A stretch of DNA of 22,607 bases from positions 1 through 22,607 of the forward strand of contig JAHEDN010000001.1 of assembly GCA_024641225.1 (NCBI GenBank), in the 5' to 3' direction. The first letter of the stretch is position 1. Each line of letters begins with the position of its first letter. The notes below the pieces were generated by a model that saw nothing but the letters and a program-made list of their open reading frames with translations, was not told the origin of the DNA and made no database searches. Position numbers and translations under genes: made by a program. The stretch comes from Burkholderiales bacterium (GTDB lineage: Bacteria > Pseudomonadota > Gammaproteobacteria > Burkholderiales > Burkholderiaceae_F). Positions 14,123 through 21,606 of this stretch are shown piece by piece.

Positions 14123-14718
14123 CCGCGCAGCTTCAGCGCCGCCCATGCGAGTCTCTTGCCGAGCGCAACGGCGAGCCGCCCCTCTTCGGCGGTGACCGGC
14201 TGCTGGCTCAGCCGCGCATGGTGGCTCGCGCCGTACGGCGTGCCGCCGCTCGCCGTCTCGTTCAGATCGGGCTCGGTGTAGGGCAGGCCGACGATCAGCA
14301 TGCCGTGATGAAGCAGCGGCAGCATCATCGACAGCAGCGTCGACTCCTGGCCACCGTGCAGCGAGTTGGTCGACGTGAACACGGCCGCCGGCTTGCCGGC
14401 CAGCGCGCCGGAGATCCACAGGCCGGCAGTGCGGTCGATGAAATGTTTGAGCGGAGCGCCCATGTTGCCGAACCGTGTCGGAGAACCGAGCGCCAGCCCG
14501 GCGCATTGCTCCAGGTCGGCGAGTTCGACATACGGGCTGCCTTCCGGGGGCACCGGCGGCGCGGCGACCTCGGTCGCCGGCGCCACGGGCGGCACCGTGC
14601 GCAGGCGCGCGGCAGCGCCCGGCACGGCGTCGATGCCCTGCGCGACGAGCTCGGCCAGGCGACGCGTCGCGCCGTGGCGCGAGTAGTACAGCACGAGGAT
14701 GTCGGCGCAGGTGGCCAC
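14119..14718 (-). CDS. wrbA: NAD(P)H:quinone oxidoreductase, WrbA family
   Basis: This 199-residue flavodoxin-like FMN protein reduces quinones by two electrons with NAD(P)H. Motifs: the FMN phosphate loop YYSRHGAT (11-18), GSPTRFGNM (78-86), STNSLHGGQESTLLS (116-130) and GGTPYGASHHA (158-168), all WrbA hallmarks. It is the first gene of a three-gene operon with DUF2069 and an FAD dehydrogenase. The start is GTG at 14718, the only good start codon that leaves a normal N-terminus; no strong ribosome binding site is visible. A perfect TATAAT on this strand (14752-14747) lies 28 bases upstream. Confidence 0.92.
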   Translation of the reverse strand: MATCADILVLYYSRHGATRRLAELVAQGIDAVPGAAARLRTVPPVAPATEVAAPPVPPEGSPYVELADLEQCAGLALGSPTRFGNMGAPLKHFIDRTAGLWISGALAGKPAAVFTSTNSLHGGQESTLLSMMLPLLHHGMLIVGLPYTEPDLNETASGGTPYGASHHARLSQQPVTAEEGRLAVALGKRLAWAALKLRG

Positions 14719-14745
14719 GGCGGGCTCGGTACTATCGGAGCGGCC

Positions 14746-14752
14746 GATTATA
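14746..14752. promoter_or_regulatory. Overlapping divergent -10 elements for wrbA and the YihY-type gene
   Basis: The (-) strand reads TATAAT (14752-14747), a perfect -10 box oriented toward wrbA. The (+) strand reads GATTAT (14746-14751), a 4-of-6 match oriented toward the YihY-type gene whose ATG is at 14761. The whole divergent region is 42 bases, so the two promoters must share space. Neither has a clear -35. Confidence 0.5.
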
Positions 14753-14760
14753 GGAACGCG

Positions 14761-16086
14761 ATGGCGGGCACCTTTCTGAGTCGGGCACGCGGGCAGACGG
14801 TCGAGTGGATCGCCGTGCTTGCGCGCGTGGACCGTTGGCCGCAGCGCGTCTGGCCATGGATCGACTGGGCGCGCGACGTGCTGGCGTTCGCGGTGCGCCG
14901 TGCGGGCGACGTGCGGCTGGCGCAGGTGGCCGGCAGCCTCACTTTCACCACCACGCTGTCGATCGTGCCGCTGGCGGCGGTGGGCCTGTCGGTGTTCGCG
15001 GCCTTTCCACTGTTCGCCGAGTACCGGGTCACGTTCGAAAAGATGCTGCTCGGTGAACTGCTGCCGCCGCAGATCTCGGCCACCATATTGCGCTACGTGA
15101 ACGATTTCACCGCGAACGCTGCGCGGTTGACGGCCTTCGGCCTGCTGTTCCTGGTCGTCACCGCGCTCCTGATGATCCACACCGTCGACCGTGTGCTGAA
15201 CGACATCTGGCGTGTCCAGGCGCGACGCGGTCTGCTCTCGCGAATGTTGGTGTACTGGGCGCTGCTGACGCTGGGGCCGCTGGCGATCGGCGCCAGTCTC
15301 AGCGCCACCTCGTACGTGCTGGCACTGTCGGGCGGCCCGCTGGCTCGGCCGTCGGGCATCGTCGAGACGGCGCTCGACCTCGCGCCATTTGTGCTCGGCG
15401 GGCTGACGCTCACTGCGCTGTACGTCGTCGTGCCGAACCGCAAGGTCTACTGGCGCGATGCCCTGATCGGCGGCCTCGTCGCTTCGGCGCTCGGCGAGCT
15501 GCTGAGCGAGGGCTTCGGCGTTTACATCCGCGGCGGCACCTCGGCGAGCATTTACGGCGCGTTCTCCGCGGTGCCGCTGTTCCTGTTGTGGATGTACGTC
15601 TCCTGGTATGCAGTCCTGTTCGGTGCCGCGATCGCAGCCACGCTGCCCATGCTGCGCACGACGCGATTTGCCGACGAACGACGTGCAGGCAACCGCTTCA
15701 TCACCGCCGTCGCTCTGCTGCGCGAGCTGTTGCAGGCGCGCGCTGCAGGCAGCGACGATGGCCGCATGCCGGCCGCCACGCTGGCGCGCGCGGTGCGATT
15801 TCCCGAGGACGGCGTCGAGCGCCTGCTCGGCGAACTGGAAAGGCTCGGCTACGTCTCGCGGCTCGACGGCGCGCACGCCGGCAAGTGGCTGCTGACCTGC
15901 GACACCGCGCGCACGACGCTGCTGCCGTTGTTCTCGCGCCTGGCGGTGGATCCCGGCAACTCGTTGCTCGCGGTGCAGCCCGGGCTGGGCTCCTGGCTCG
16001 ACTCGGGGCTGCAGGCGCAGTGGCTGCAGCGGCCGCTTGCCGAGGCGCTGGCGGCGGAAGCTGATTCCGCCGCGCTGCCGTCCTGA
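14761..16086 (+). CDS. YihY/virulence factor BrkB-family membrane protein with C-terminal winged-helix-like extension
   Basis: This 441-residue inner-membrane protein belongs to the YihY/BrkB family (formerly and wrongly called ribonuclease BN). Six hydrophobic helices lie at about residues 66-84, 124-142, 162-185, 206-224, 236-254 and 270-295. Family motifs include AGSLTFTTTLSIVPLAAV (57-74), the segment IHTVDRVLNDIWRV (139-152), and GTSASIYGAFSAVPLFLLWMYVSW (259-282). From about 313 a soluble domain follows with a winged-helix-like pattern (FPEDGVERLLGELERLGYVSR), as in betaproteobacterial members. The ribosome binding site AGGA is 5 bases before the ATG. Function is unresolved. It is divergent from wrbA. 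Confidence 0.88.
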   Translation: MAGTFLSRARGQTVEWIAVLARVDRWPQRVWPWIDWARDVLAFAVRRAGDVRLAQVAGSLTFTTTLSIVPLAAVGLSVFAAFPLFAEYRVTFEKMLLGELLPPQISATILRYVNDFTANAARLTAFGLLFLVVTALLMIHTVDRVLNDIWRVQARRGLLSRMLVYWALLTLGPLAIGASLSATSYVLALSGGPLARPSGIVETALDLAPFVLGGLTLTALYVVVPNRKVYWRDALIGGLVASALGELLSEGFGVYIRGGTSASIYGAFSAVPLFLLWMYVSWYAVLFGAAIAATLPMLRTTRFADERRAGNRFITAVALLRELLQARAAGSDDGRMPAATLARAVRFPEDGVERLLGELERLGYVSRLDGAHAGKWLLTCDTARTTLLPLFSRLAVDPGNSLLAVQPGLGSWLDSGLQAQWLQRPLAEALAAEADSAALPS

Positions 16087-16111
16087 CCAAATACTGCGCG
16101 CCGCGTCCGCA

Positions 16112-16753
16112 TCACGTGGCTGCAACGCCCAGCACCATTGCCGCCGCTCCAAGAACGAGCACCCCGGCGACCCGTTCAGTGATGCGGGCGAAGCGGACGT
16201 CGGTGACCAGCCGCGCCGCGCGCGAAGCGGCGAAGGCGTAGCCGGCGAGAATGAAGAACTCCGGGATCACCGATCCCGCCGCGAGCCACAGCATCTGCGC
16301 CCCGACGGGCAGCCGCGGATCGACGAACTGCGGCAGGATGGCGACGAAGAACACGAGCGTCTTCGGATTGGCCAGTTGCAGCGTCAGGCCCGACAGGAAG
16401 ATCGACCCCGGCGAACTGCCGCGGGCCGCCGACTTCGACAGGGTGATCGGCGACGGGTGGCCGAGCAACGCGGCAACGCCGAGATAGACCAGGTAGGCCG
16501 CGCCGCACCACTTGACCACGGAGAAGAAGGTCCGCGAGGCGACCAGCAGCGCCCCAAGGCTGGTGGCGGAGAGCGCGAAATACAGCGCGTTGGCGGACAG
16601 GATGCCGAGGCTTGCCCAGACCGAACGGCGCGCGCCGTGCGCCAGCCCGTAGGCGATCACGAGCATCACGGCCGGCCCCGGCGACAGCGACAGCGCCGCC
16701 TCGGTCGCTACGTACAGCCAGTACGTGTCCCAGTTGACGGCGTCGAGCCCCAC
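16112..16753 (-). CDS. LysE/RhtB-family amino acid exporter
   Basis: This 213-residue inner-membrane exporter has six hydrophobic segments and the family motifs SPGPAVMLVIAYGLAHG (24-40), GAAYLVYLGVAALLG and LTLQLANPKTLVFFVAILPQFV. Members export lysine, homoserine, threonine and related amino acids by proton antiport. The start is uncertain: GTG at 16753 gives a normal N-terminus and leaves 8 bases after the hydrolase stop, but no strong ribosome binding site is present. It is the third gene of the metY operon, so export of homoserine or a sulfur amino acid is an attractive but unproven guess. The 3' end is convergent with the YihY-type gene, 25 bases apart. Confidence 0.88.
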   Translation of the reverse strand: MGLDAVNWDTYWLYVATEAALSLSPGPAVMLVIAYGLAHGARRSVWASLGILSANALYFALSATSLGALLVASRTFFSVVKWCGAAYLVYLGVAALLGHPSPITLSKSAARGSSPGSIFLSGLTLQLANPKTLVFFVAILPQFVDPRLPVGAQMLWLAAGSVIPEFFILAGYAFAASRAARLVTDVRFARITERVAGVLVLGAAAMVLGVAAT

Positions 16754-16761
16754 CTCGAGCT

Positions 16762-17601
16762 TCAGGCGGCGATGCCGGCAAACACCTGCTGTGCGAACGC
16801 GGCGAGCGCACGCCGGACGCCGTCGGGGTTCTCCGCCATCATCGCGTGGCCGGTGGCTGCCAGCGTGACGACCTGCGGCTGCGCGCAAGCGTCGATCAGC
16901 GACTGCGCCGCCTTCGGCGGCGTCATCTGGTCGCGCGCGCCGAGAATGAACAGCGCCGGGCACTGCAGTGCGCGGACGGCATCGAGCGCGCCGTCGTAGG
17001 CGTTGCATGCGGCGAAGTCGGTCGGCAGCACGTCGGCGCCGTTGACCTCGGCGATGCGCTGCATCAGCCGCAGGTTCTGCCAGACGACGTTGAAGCCAGG
17101 CGCCGGGTTGCCGGGGCGCGCTGAGAACGGAGCCAGGGCCGGGCTGTGCGACCAGACGTTGATCATGTCCATCGCTGCCGCGGCATCGTCGCGGGTGGCG
17201 GCAAGAAGCGAGTCGGCGACCCGCATCGGGGCCGCGGTGGCAATCAGCGCCACGCCGGCCACGCGCGCCGGCAGGCGGCGCGCGACCTCGAGCGCAATCA
17301 GCGAGCCCATGCTGTGTCCGGCGAGCAGCAGGCGCGGATTAGGCAGCGGCGCAAGGGCGGCGGCGAGGCGTTCAGCGATCGCCTCGACGGTGGCGGCCGG
17401 CGGTCCGTCGCTCCGGCCATGGCCGGGCAGGTCGAGCGCGAGCACCGCGTGGCCGTGGTGGGCGAGGTAGCGCGACTGCAGGATCCAGACGCTGTGGTCG
17501 TGCTGCGCGCCGTGGATCAGCACCACGCAAGGCAGTTGCGGATCGAAGGGCTTGCCGCCGGTGTAGGCGTGGATGCGGCTGCCGGGGATGCCGAGATCCA
17601 T
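16762..17601 (-). CDS. Alpha/beta-fold hydrolase
   Basis: This 279-residue serine hydrolase has a complete catalytic triad: Ser97 in GHSMGS (95-100), Asp224 in GARDQMTPP and His252 in ATGHAMMAENP. The oxyanion loop is IHGAQHDHSVW (29-39), and LDLPGHGRSDGP (57-68) is also typical. The length and lid region (about 125-200) differ from homoserine acetyltransferase MetX, so it is not an obvious MetX. The substrate is unknown; esterase or thioesterase activity is likely from the fold. Its ATG follows the metY stop codon immediately (TAG-ATG), and the exporter gene follows after 8 bases, so this is the middle gene of an operon. Confidence 0.88.
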   Translation of the reverse strand: MDLGIPGSRIHAYTGGKPFDPQLPCVVLIHGAQHDHSVWILQSRYLAHHGHAVLALDLPGHGRSDGPPAATVEAIAERLAAALAPLPNPRLLLAGHSMGSLIALEVARRLPARVAGVALIATAAPMRVADSLLAATRDDAAAAMDMINVWSHSPALAPFSARPGNPAPGFNVVWQNLRLMQRIAEVNGADVLPTDFAACNAYDGALDAVRALQCPALFILGARDQMTPPKAAQSLIDACAQPQVVTLAATGHAMMAENPDGVRRALAAFAQQVFAGIAA

Positions 17602-18894
17602 CTATTTCACCCTGGATGCAGCTTTCAGTGCACGGTTGAGATCGTCGAGCAGGTCGGCCGGATCCTCGAGGCCGATCGACAGCCGGATCGTTCCCTGCGT
17701 GATGCCGGCCGCCGCGAGTTCGTCGTCGGGCACGCGGAAGTGCGTGGTCGAGGCCGGGTGGATCACCAGCGACTTGGCGTCGCCGACGTTGGCCAGGTGC
17801 GAGAACACCTGCAGCGACTCGACGAACCTGCGGCCTGCGGCGCGCGAGCCTCTCAGGTTGAAGCTGAACACCGCGCCGCATCCTTTCGGCAGCAGGCGTT
17901 TTGCCAGCGCGTGGTCCGGATGCGACGGCAGTTCCGGGTAGGCAATCGATTCGATCTGCGGGTGCGCAGCGAGGAAAGCCACCACCTTGCGCGTGTTCTC
18001 GACGTGCCGCGCCATGCGCAGCGGCAGCGTCTCGAGCCCCTGCACCAGCAGGAACGCCGTGTGCGCGCTCATGCAGGCGCCGAAGTCGCGCAGGCCTTCG
18101 CGGCGCGCCCGCAGCAGGAACGGCGCAACGGTGCTTTCGTCGGCAAAGGTCATGCCGTGAAAGCCCTCGTAAGGGCGCGTCAGCACGTCGAACTTGTCGC
18201 TCGCCTGCCAGTCGAAGCGGCCACTGTCGACCAGCACGCCACCGATGGCCACGCCATGGCCGCCGATGAACTTGGTCGCCGAGTGGTAGACGAGATCGGC
18301 GCCCAGTTCGGCGGGCTGCATCAGGTACGGCGTCGTGAAGGTGCTGTCGACGAGCAGTGGCAGGCCGTGTTCGTGGGCAAGCGCCGACACGGCCGGCACG
18401 TCGAGCACGTCGAGTCCCGGGTTGCCGAGCGTCTCGCCGAACAGCAGCCGCGTCTGCGTGCGGATCGCTGCCCGCCACGCGTCGAGATTGCGCGGGTCGA
18501 CAAAGGTCGTCTCGATGCCGAAGCGCTTCAGCGTGTAGGCGAGCAGGTTGTGCGAGCCGCCGTAGAGGGCACGGCTGGCGACGATGTGTCCGCCGGCGCC
18601 CATCAGCGTGGCGACGGCCAGGTGCAGCGCCGCCTGGCCGCTGGCGGTGGCGATCGCGCCGACGCCGCGCTCGAGCGCGGCGACGCGCTCTTCTAACACC
18701 GCCACCGTCGGATTCGAGATGCGCGAATACACGTGGCCGGAGCGCTCCATGTTGAACAGCGATGCGGCGTGTTCCGAGTCGTCGAAGCAGAACGACGTGG
18801 TTGCGTAGATGGGCACCGCGCGTGCGCCGGTGGCGGCGTCGGGGGCCTGGCCGGCATGAAGCGCCAGCGTGTCGAAGCCGGGGTATTTGCTCAT
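17602..18894 (-). CDS. metY: O-acetylhomoserine aminocarboxypropyltransferase (sulfhydrylase)
   Basis: This 430-residue PLP enzyme of the Cys/Met metabolism family makes homocysteine from O-acetylhomoserine and sulfide (or methionine from methanethiol) in the cytosol. Motifs: YSRISNPT (56-63), TASGQAALHLA (83-93), GETLGNPGLDVLD (153-165), and SATKFIGGHG (205-214) with PLP-binding Lys208. The length of about 430 residues and the segment from 259 onwards (FHGMTFADE) match MetY rather than the shorter MetB/MetC/MetZ. The ATG at 18894 was chosen by similarity; the frame is open upstream, and no good ribosome binding site is seen. It leads an operon with a hydrolase and an exporter and is divergent from proline iminopeptidase. 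I see no SAM riboswitch in the 92-base leader region. Confidence 0.92.
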   Translation of the reverse strand: MSKYPGFDTLALHAGQAPDAATGARAVPIYATTSFCFDDSEHAASLFNMERSGHVYSRISNPTVAVLEERVAALERGVGAIATASGQAALHLAVATLMGAGGHIVASRALYGGSHNLLAYTLKRFGIETTFVDPRNLDAWRAAIRTQTRLLFGETLGNPGLDVLDVPAVSALAHEHGLPLLVDSTFTTPYLMQPAELGADLVYHSATKFIGGHGVAIGGVLVDSGRFDWQASDKFDVLTRPYEGFHGMTFADESTVAPFLLRARREGLRDFGACMSAHTAFLLVQGLETLPLRMARHVENTRKVVAFLAAHPQIESIAYPELPSHPDHALAKRLLPKGCGAVFSFNLRGSRAAGRRFVESLQVFSHLANVGDAKSLVIHPASTTHFRVPDDELAAAGITQGTIRLSIGLEDPADLLDDLNRALKAASRVK

Positions 18895-18973
18895 GATGGG
18901 AAGTGGCAGGAAAAGGGGACGGGCAGCCGCCCGGAATCCTTCCGCCGGATGCCGGGCGCGGATCGGCGAACGG

Positions 18974-18979
18974 CATAAT
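18974..18979 (+). promoter_or_regulatory. Putative -10 box CATAAT before the iminopeptidase gene
   Basis: CATAAT matches five of six -10 consensus bases and ends 7 bases before the ATG at 18987, so the transcript would start at or next to the start codon. It lies inside the palindrome GGCATAATGCC (18973-18982 region). No Shine-Dalgarno sequence precedes the ATG. No good -35 is evident. Confidence 0.45.
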
Positions 18980-18986
18980 GCCACGC

Positions 18987-19949
18987 ATGGACACGCGTTC
19001 GGACGTCAGAGCGGAGCTTTATCCGGCGGCGGAGCCCTTCGACCAGGGCATGCTCGCGCTCGACGACGTGCACACCATGTACTGGGAGACCTGCGGCAAT
19101 CCGCTCGGCGTTCCGGTGCTGTTCCTGCACGGCGGACCCGGCGGCGGCTGCTCGGTCGAGCATCGGCGATTCTTCGACCCGGACGTATTCCGAATCGTGC
19201 TGTTCGACCAGCGCGGCGCCGGCAATTCGAAGCCGCTCGGCGAGGCGCAGGACAACACCACGCGACACCTGGTGCGCGACATCGAGACGCTGCGCGATTA
19301 CCTCGGCGTGAAGCAGTGGCTCGTCTTCGGAGGCTCGTGGGGCAGCACGCTGGCGCTGGCCTACGGCGAAGCGCACCCGGAGCGCTGCCTCGGCTTCGTG
19401 CTGCGGGGTGTTTTTCTCGGCCGGCCGGCCGAGATCCAGTGGTTCCTCTATGGCCTGCGCCAGGTCTTTCCGGAAGCGTGGCGGCGCTTCGCCGGCATGC
19501 TCCCTGCAGCGGAGCGAAGCGACCTGCTCGCCGGCTACCTCACGCGGCTGTTCGATGCCGATCCTCGCGTGAACGTGCCGTTCGCCCGTGCCTGGAGCGA
19601 GTACGAGGCAAGCTGCTCGACGCTGCTGCCCAATCCCGAACTTGCCCGGCAGTACGCCGACGAATCGATCGGACTGGCGCGGCTCGAGGCGCACTACTTC
19701 GCGCATGAGTGCTTCCTCTCGCCGGAGCAACTGCTGGGCGGCCTGCACCGGATCCGCCACCTGCCGGCGGCGATCGTGCACGGGCGCTACGACATGATCT
19801 GCCCGATCGCGAGTGCGGACGAGCTGGCGCGTGCCTGGCCCGGTGCCCGCTACGAAGTCGTGCCCGACGGCGGGCACTCGGTGTGGGAGCCGTCGCTTCG
19901 TTCGACAGTGATCCGCGAGGTGGAGCGTTTCAAGCGGCTGCTGGGCTGA
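18987..19949 (+). CDS. pip: Proline iminopeptidase
   Basis: This 320-residue cytosolic serine peptidase of family S33 removes N-terminal proline from peptides. The N-terminus LYPAAEPFDQGML, the oxyanion segment HGGPGGGCS (48-56), DQRGAGNSKP (74-83) and the nucleophile elbow GGSWGS (115-120, Ser117) are all hallmarks. Asp269 (HGRYDMICP) and His297 (DGGHSVW) complete the triad. The length is typical. ATG 18987 is preferred to ATG 18978, because the latter would lie within the apparent -10 box CATAAT. The gene is monocistronic or nearly so: a 177-base gap follows, with an inverted repeat straight after the stop. Confidence 0.92.
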   Translation: MDTRSDVRAELYPAAEPFDQGMLALDDVHTMYWETCGNPLGVPVLFLHGGPGGGCSVEHRRFFDPDVFRIVLFDQRGAGNSKPLGEAQDNTTRHLVRDIETLRDYLGVKQWLVFGGSWGSTLALAYGEAHPERCLGFVLRGVFLGRPAEIQWFLYGLRQVFPEAWRRFAGMLPAAERSDLLAGYLTRLFDADPRVNVPFARAWSEYEASCSTLLPNPELARQYADESIGLARLEAHYFAHECFLSPEQLLGGLHRIRHLPAAIVHGRYDMICPIASADELARAWPGARYEVVPDGGHSVWEPSLRSTVIREVERFKRLLG

Positions 19950-19950
19950 T

Positions 19951-19968
19951 CAGGCGGCGCCGCGCCTG
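19951..19968. terminator. Possible terminator stem after pip
   Basis: CAGGCG (19951-19956) and CGCCTG (19963-19968) form a 6-bp stem around GCGCCG, beginning 2 bases after the pip stop. TGCTTCTTGC follows, moderately T-rich for this genome. It is a weak candidate for intrinsic termination. Confidence 0.35.
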
Positions 19969-20041
19969 TGCTTCTTGCACCGGCGCGCCTGCCGGGAACG
20001 CCCGCGGCACGTCCGTGAGCGGCATTGACCGCAGCGAAAGT

Positions 20042-20071
20042 TTGCGACGCGGCCGCGGCGGCCGTAGCATC
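20042..20071 (+). promoter_or_regulatory. Weak promoter candidate for the CBS-domain gene
   Basis: TTGCGA (20042-20047) and TAGCAT (20066-20071) are separated by 18 bases; each matches four of six consensus bases. It lies 56 bases before the ATG at 20127, in an otherwise featureless GC-rich gap of 177 bases. A GGGGAGG ribosome binding site follows at 20113-20119. Confidence 0.3.
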
Positions 20072-20126
20072 GGGGCAGCCCGGCGCCGCTGGCGACCGGC
20101 AAGGGCTTGAGCGGGGAGGCGCAACA

Positions 20127-20576
20127 ATGAAAGTGGCCGACATTCTTCGGGTCAAGGGCAACACGCTGTTCACCGTCAATCCGGGGGCTGAACTGTGGTC
20201 CGCAGTGCAGACGATGGCGGAAAACGACATCGGCTCGGTGGTGGTAATGGACCGCGGCGAGGTCGTCGGGATGCTGACGTTTCGCGAAGTGATCGGCAAG
20301 GTGCACGAAAATGGCGGTGCGGTCGGCGACGGCACGGTGAGCGCGGCCATGGCCACGCCGCGGATCGTCGGCCCGGACACCGACGTCATGGAACTGCGCC
20401 GGATGATGCTCGAGGAGCACGCACGCTACCTGCCGGTGCTCGACGGCCGCACGCTGATGGGCGTCGTCTCCTTCTACGATGTGGCCAGGGCGGTGCTCGA
20501 GGAGCAGAGCTACGAGAACCGCATGCTCAAGGCCTACATCCGCGACTGGCCCGAGCAGGAGCCGATCGGCAATTGA
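20127..20576 (+). CDS. Two-CBS-domain protein
   Basis: This 149-residue soluble protein consists almost wholly of a Bateman module. CBS 1 is about residues 8-60 (TVNPGAELWSAVQTMAENDIGSVVVMD, VVGMLTFREVI), and CBS 2 about 75-125 (MATPRIVGPDTDVMELRRMMLEEHARYLPVLD, LMGVVSFYDVA). Such modules bind adenosine nucleotides and act as energy or redox sensors; the ligand here is unknown. A short helical tail (EEQSYENRMLKAYIRDWPE) matches common stand-alone proteobacterial forms. The ribosome binding site GGGGAGG supports the start. The stop overlaps the TTG start of the FAD oxidoreductase gene, indicating coupled translation. Confidence 0.9.
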   Translation: MKVADILRVKGNTLFTVNPGAELWSAVQTMAENDIGSVVVMDRGEVVGMLTFREVIGKVHENGGAVGDGTVSAAMATPRIVGPDTDVMELRRMMLEEHARYLPVLDGRTLMGVVSFYDVARAVLEEQSYENRMLKAYIRDWPEQEPIGN

Positions 20577-21568
20577 CGCACGCGAGACGGTTCGCGGTCA
20601 TTGGCGCAGGCATAGCAGGACTGTCCTGCGCGCGCGCGCTGCAGGATGCGGGGGCGACGGTCACCGTTTTCGAACGCGACTTGTTCCCGGGCGGCCGCGC
20701 CGCGACGCTGATCGATGATGCCGGCCCGTACGATCACGGCGCGCAGTATTTCACCGCTGACGACGACCGTTTCGTCGCAGCAGTGCAGCGCTGGCAGTCG
20801 GAAGGCATTGCCCAGCGCTGGCTCGGCGAGATCGTCGCGTTCGAGCCCGGGGCGATCCTGGACAAGACGGCATCTGCTGAACGCTTCGTCGGCGTGCCGG
20901 GCATGCGCCGGCTCGGCGTGTATCTGGCGCGGGGACTCGACGTCCGCTATGCCTCGCCGATCGCGCGCGTGCGCCACTCGCCGGCGGGTTGGTACCTGCA
21001 TGCCGACCGGCAGATCGAGGGCATCGGGCCCTTCGATGACGTACTGGTCGCGGTGCCGTCGGAGCCGGCGGCGGCGCTGCTGGATGGGCTGACGGCGCTT
21101 GCCGAAGCCGCCCGGACGGTGTCCTGGGATCCCTGCTGGGCGGTCACCGTGGCGGCGGCGCACGACAGCCACGCGCCCTTTGAAGGCGCGTTCATCAACG
21201 ATGACCCGATCCTCGGCTGGGCGGCGCTGGACAGCGCAAAGCCCAAGCGCGGCAGGGTCGACGGCGTGGCCGAGCGCTGGGTGCTGCATGCGCGGCCGCA
21301 ATGGTCACGGCGCTATTTCAAGATGGACGAAAGGGAAGTGTCGCGCTGGCTGGTGCGGTCGTTTGCGGCGCGTCTTCGCCGTGGCCTGCACCCGCTGCAG
21401 GCACGCGCGCTGATGTGGACGTACGCGACGCCAGTGAACCCGCTGCCGCAACCGTTCCTGTGGGATGCCGAGCAGCGTCTCGGCATGGCCGGCGACTGGT
21501 GCGGCGGCCCGCGCATCGAGGGCGCGTACCTTTCCGGGCTCGGCCTGGCGGAGGCGGCGCTGCAATAG
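20573..21568 (+). CDS. Renalase-like FAD/NAD(P)-dependent amine-oxidase-family protein
   Basis: This 331-residue flavoprotein has the Rossmann FAD motif VIGAGIAGLSCARAL (9-23), Glu34 binding the ribose (VTVFERD), GGR (40-42) and DHGAQYF (54-60), as in bacterial renalase-type NAD(P)/FAD oxidoreductases. The C-terminal FAD motif is LGMAGDWCGGPRIEGAYLSGLGLAEA. Bacterial renalases oxidise isomeric beta-NAD(P)H side products, so a repair role is possible, but the closest function cannot be fixed here. The start is unusual: TTG at 20573, overlapping the CBS gene stop as TTGA, with AGGAG about 11 bases upstream. No ATG or GTG gives a complete N-terminal FAD motif. Confidence 0.85.
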   Translation: MTHARRFAVIGAGIAGLSCARALQDAGATVTVFERDLFPGGRAATLIDDAGPYDHGAQYFTADDDRFVAAVQRWQSEGIAQRWLGEIVAFEPGAILDKTASAERFVGVPGMRRLGVYLARGLDVRYASPIARVRHSPAGWYLHADRQIEGIGPFDDVLVAVPSEPAAALLDGLTALAEAARTVSWDPCWAVTVAAAHDSHAPFEGAFINDDPILGWAALDSAKPKRGRVDGVAERWVLHARPQWSRRYFKMDEREVSRWLVRSFAARLRRGLHPLQARALMWTYATPVNPLPQPFLWDAEQRLGMAGDWCGGPRIEGAYLSGLGLAEAALQ

Positions 21569-21591
21569 GCGTCTGTCGCGAAGCGGCACCG

Positions 21592-21597
21592 TACAAT
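21592..21597 (+). promoter_or_regulatory. Putative -10 box TACAAT before aroC
   Basis: TACAAT lies 9 bases before the aroC ATG, so the predicted transcript start is within about 3 bases of it. The surrounding sequence gcaccgtacaattcgcgcg repeats the block before scoA (1913-1932) apart from one inserted base. No ribosome binding site is seen in the 9 bases between box and ATG. No good -35 is evident. Confidence 0.5.
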
Positions 21598-21606
21598 TCG
21601 CGCGCC

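Noticed and set aside
14719..16152. Long (-) strand frame upstream of wrbA, giving a 677-residue protein if taken whole
   Set aside because: It is antisense to the YihY-type gene and full of Arg/Gln/His shadow composition. WrbA family similarity starts only at the GTG at 14718.
18895..18986. SAM-responsive riboswitch in front of metY
   Set aside because: The 92-base divergent region contains only a 5-bp hairpin (18920-18933) and a short palindrome; nothing resembles a known SAM or SAH aptamer.
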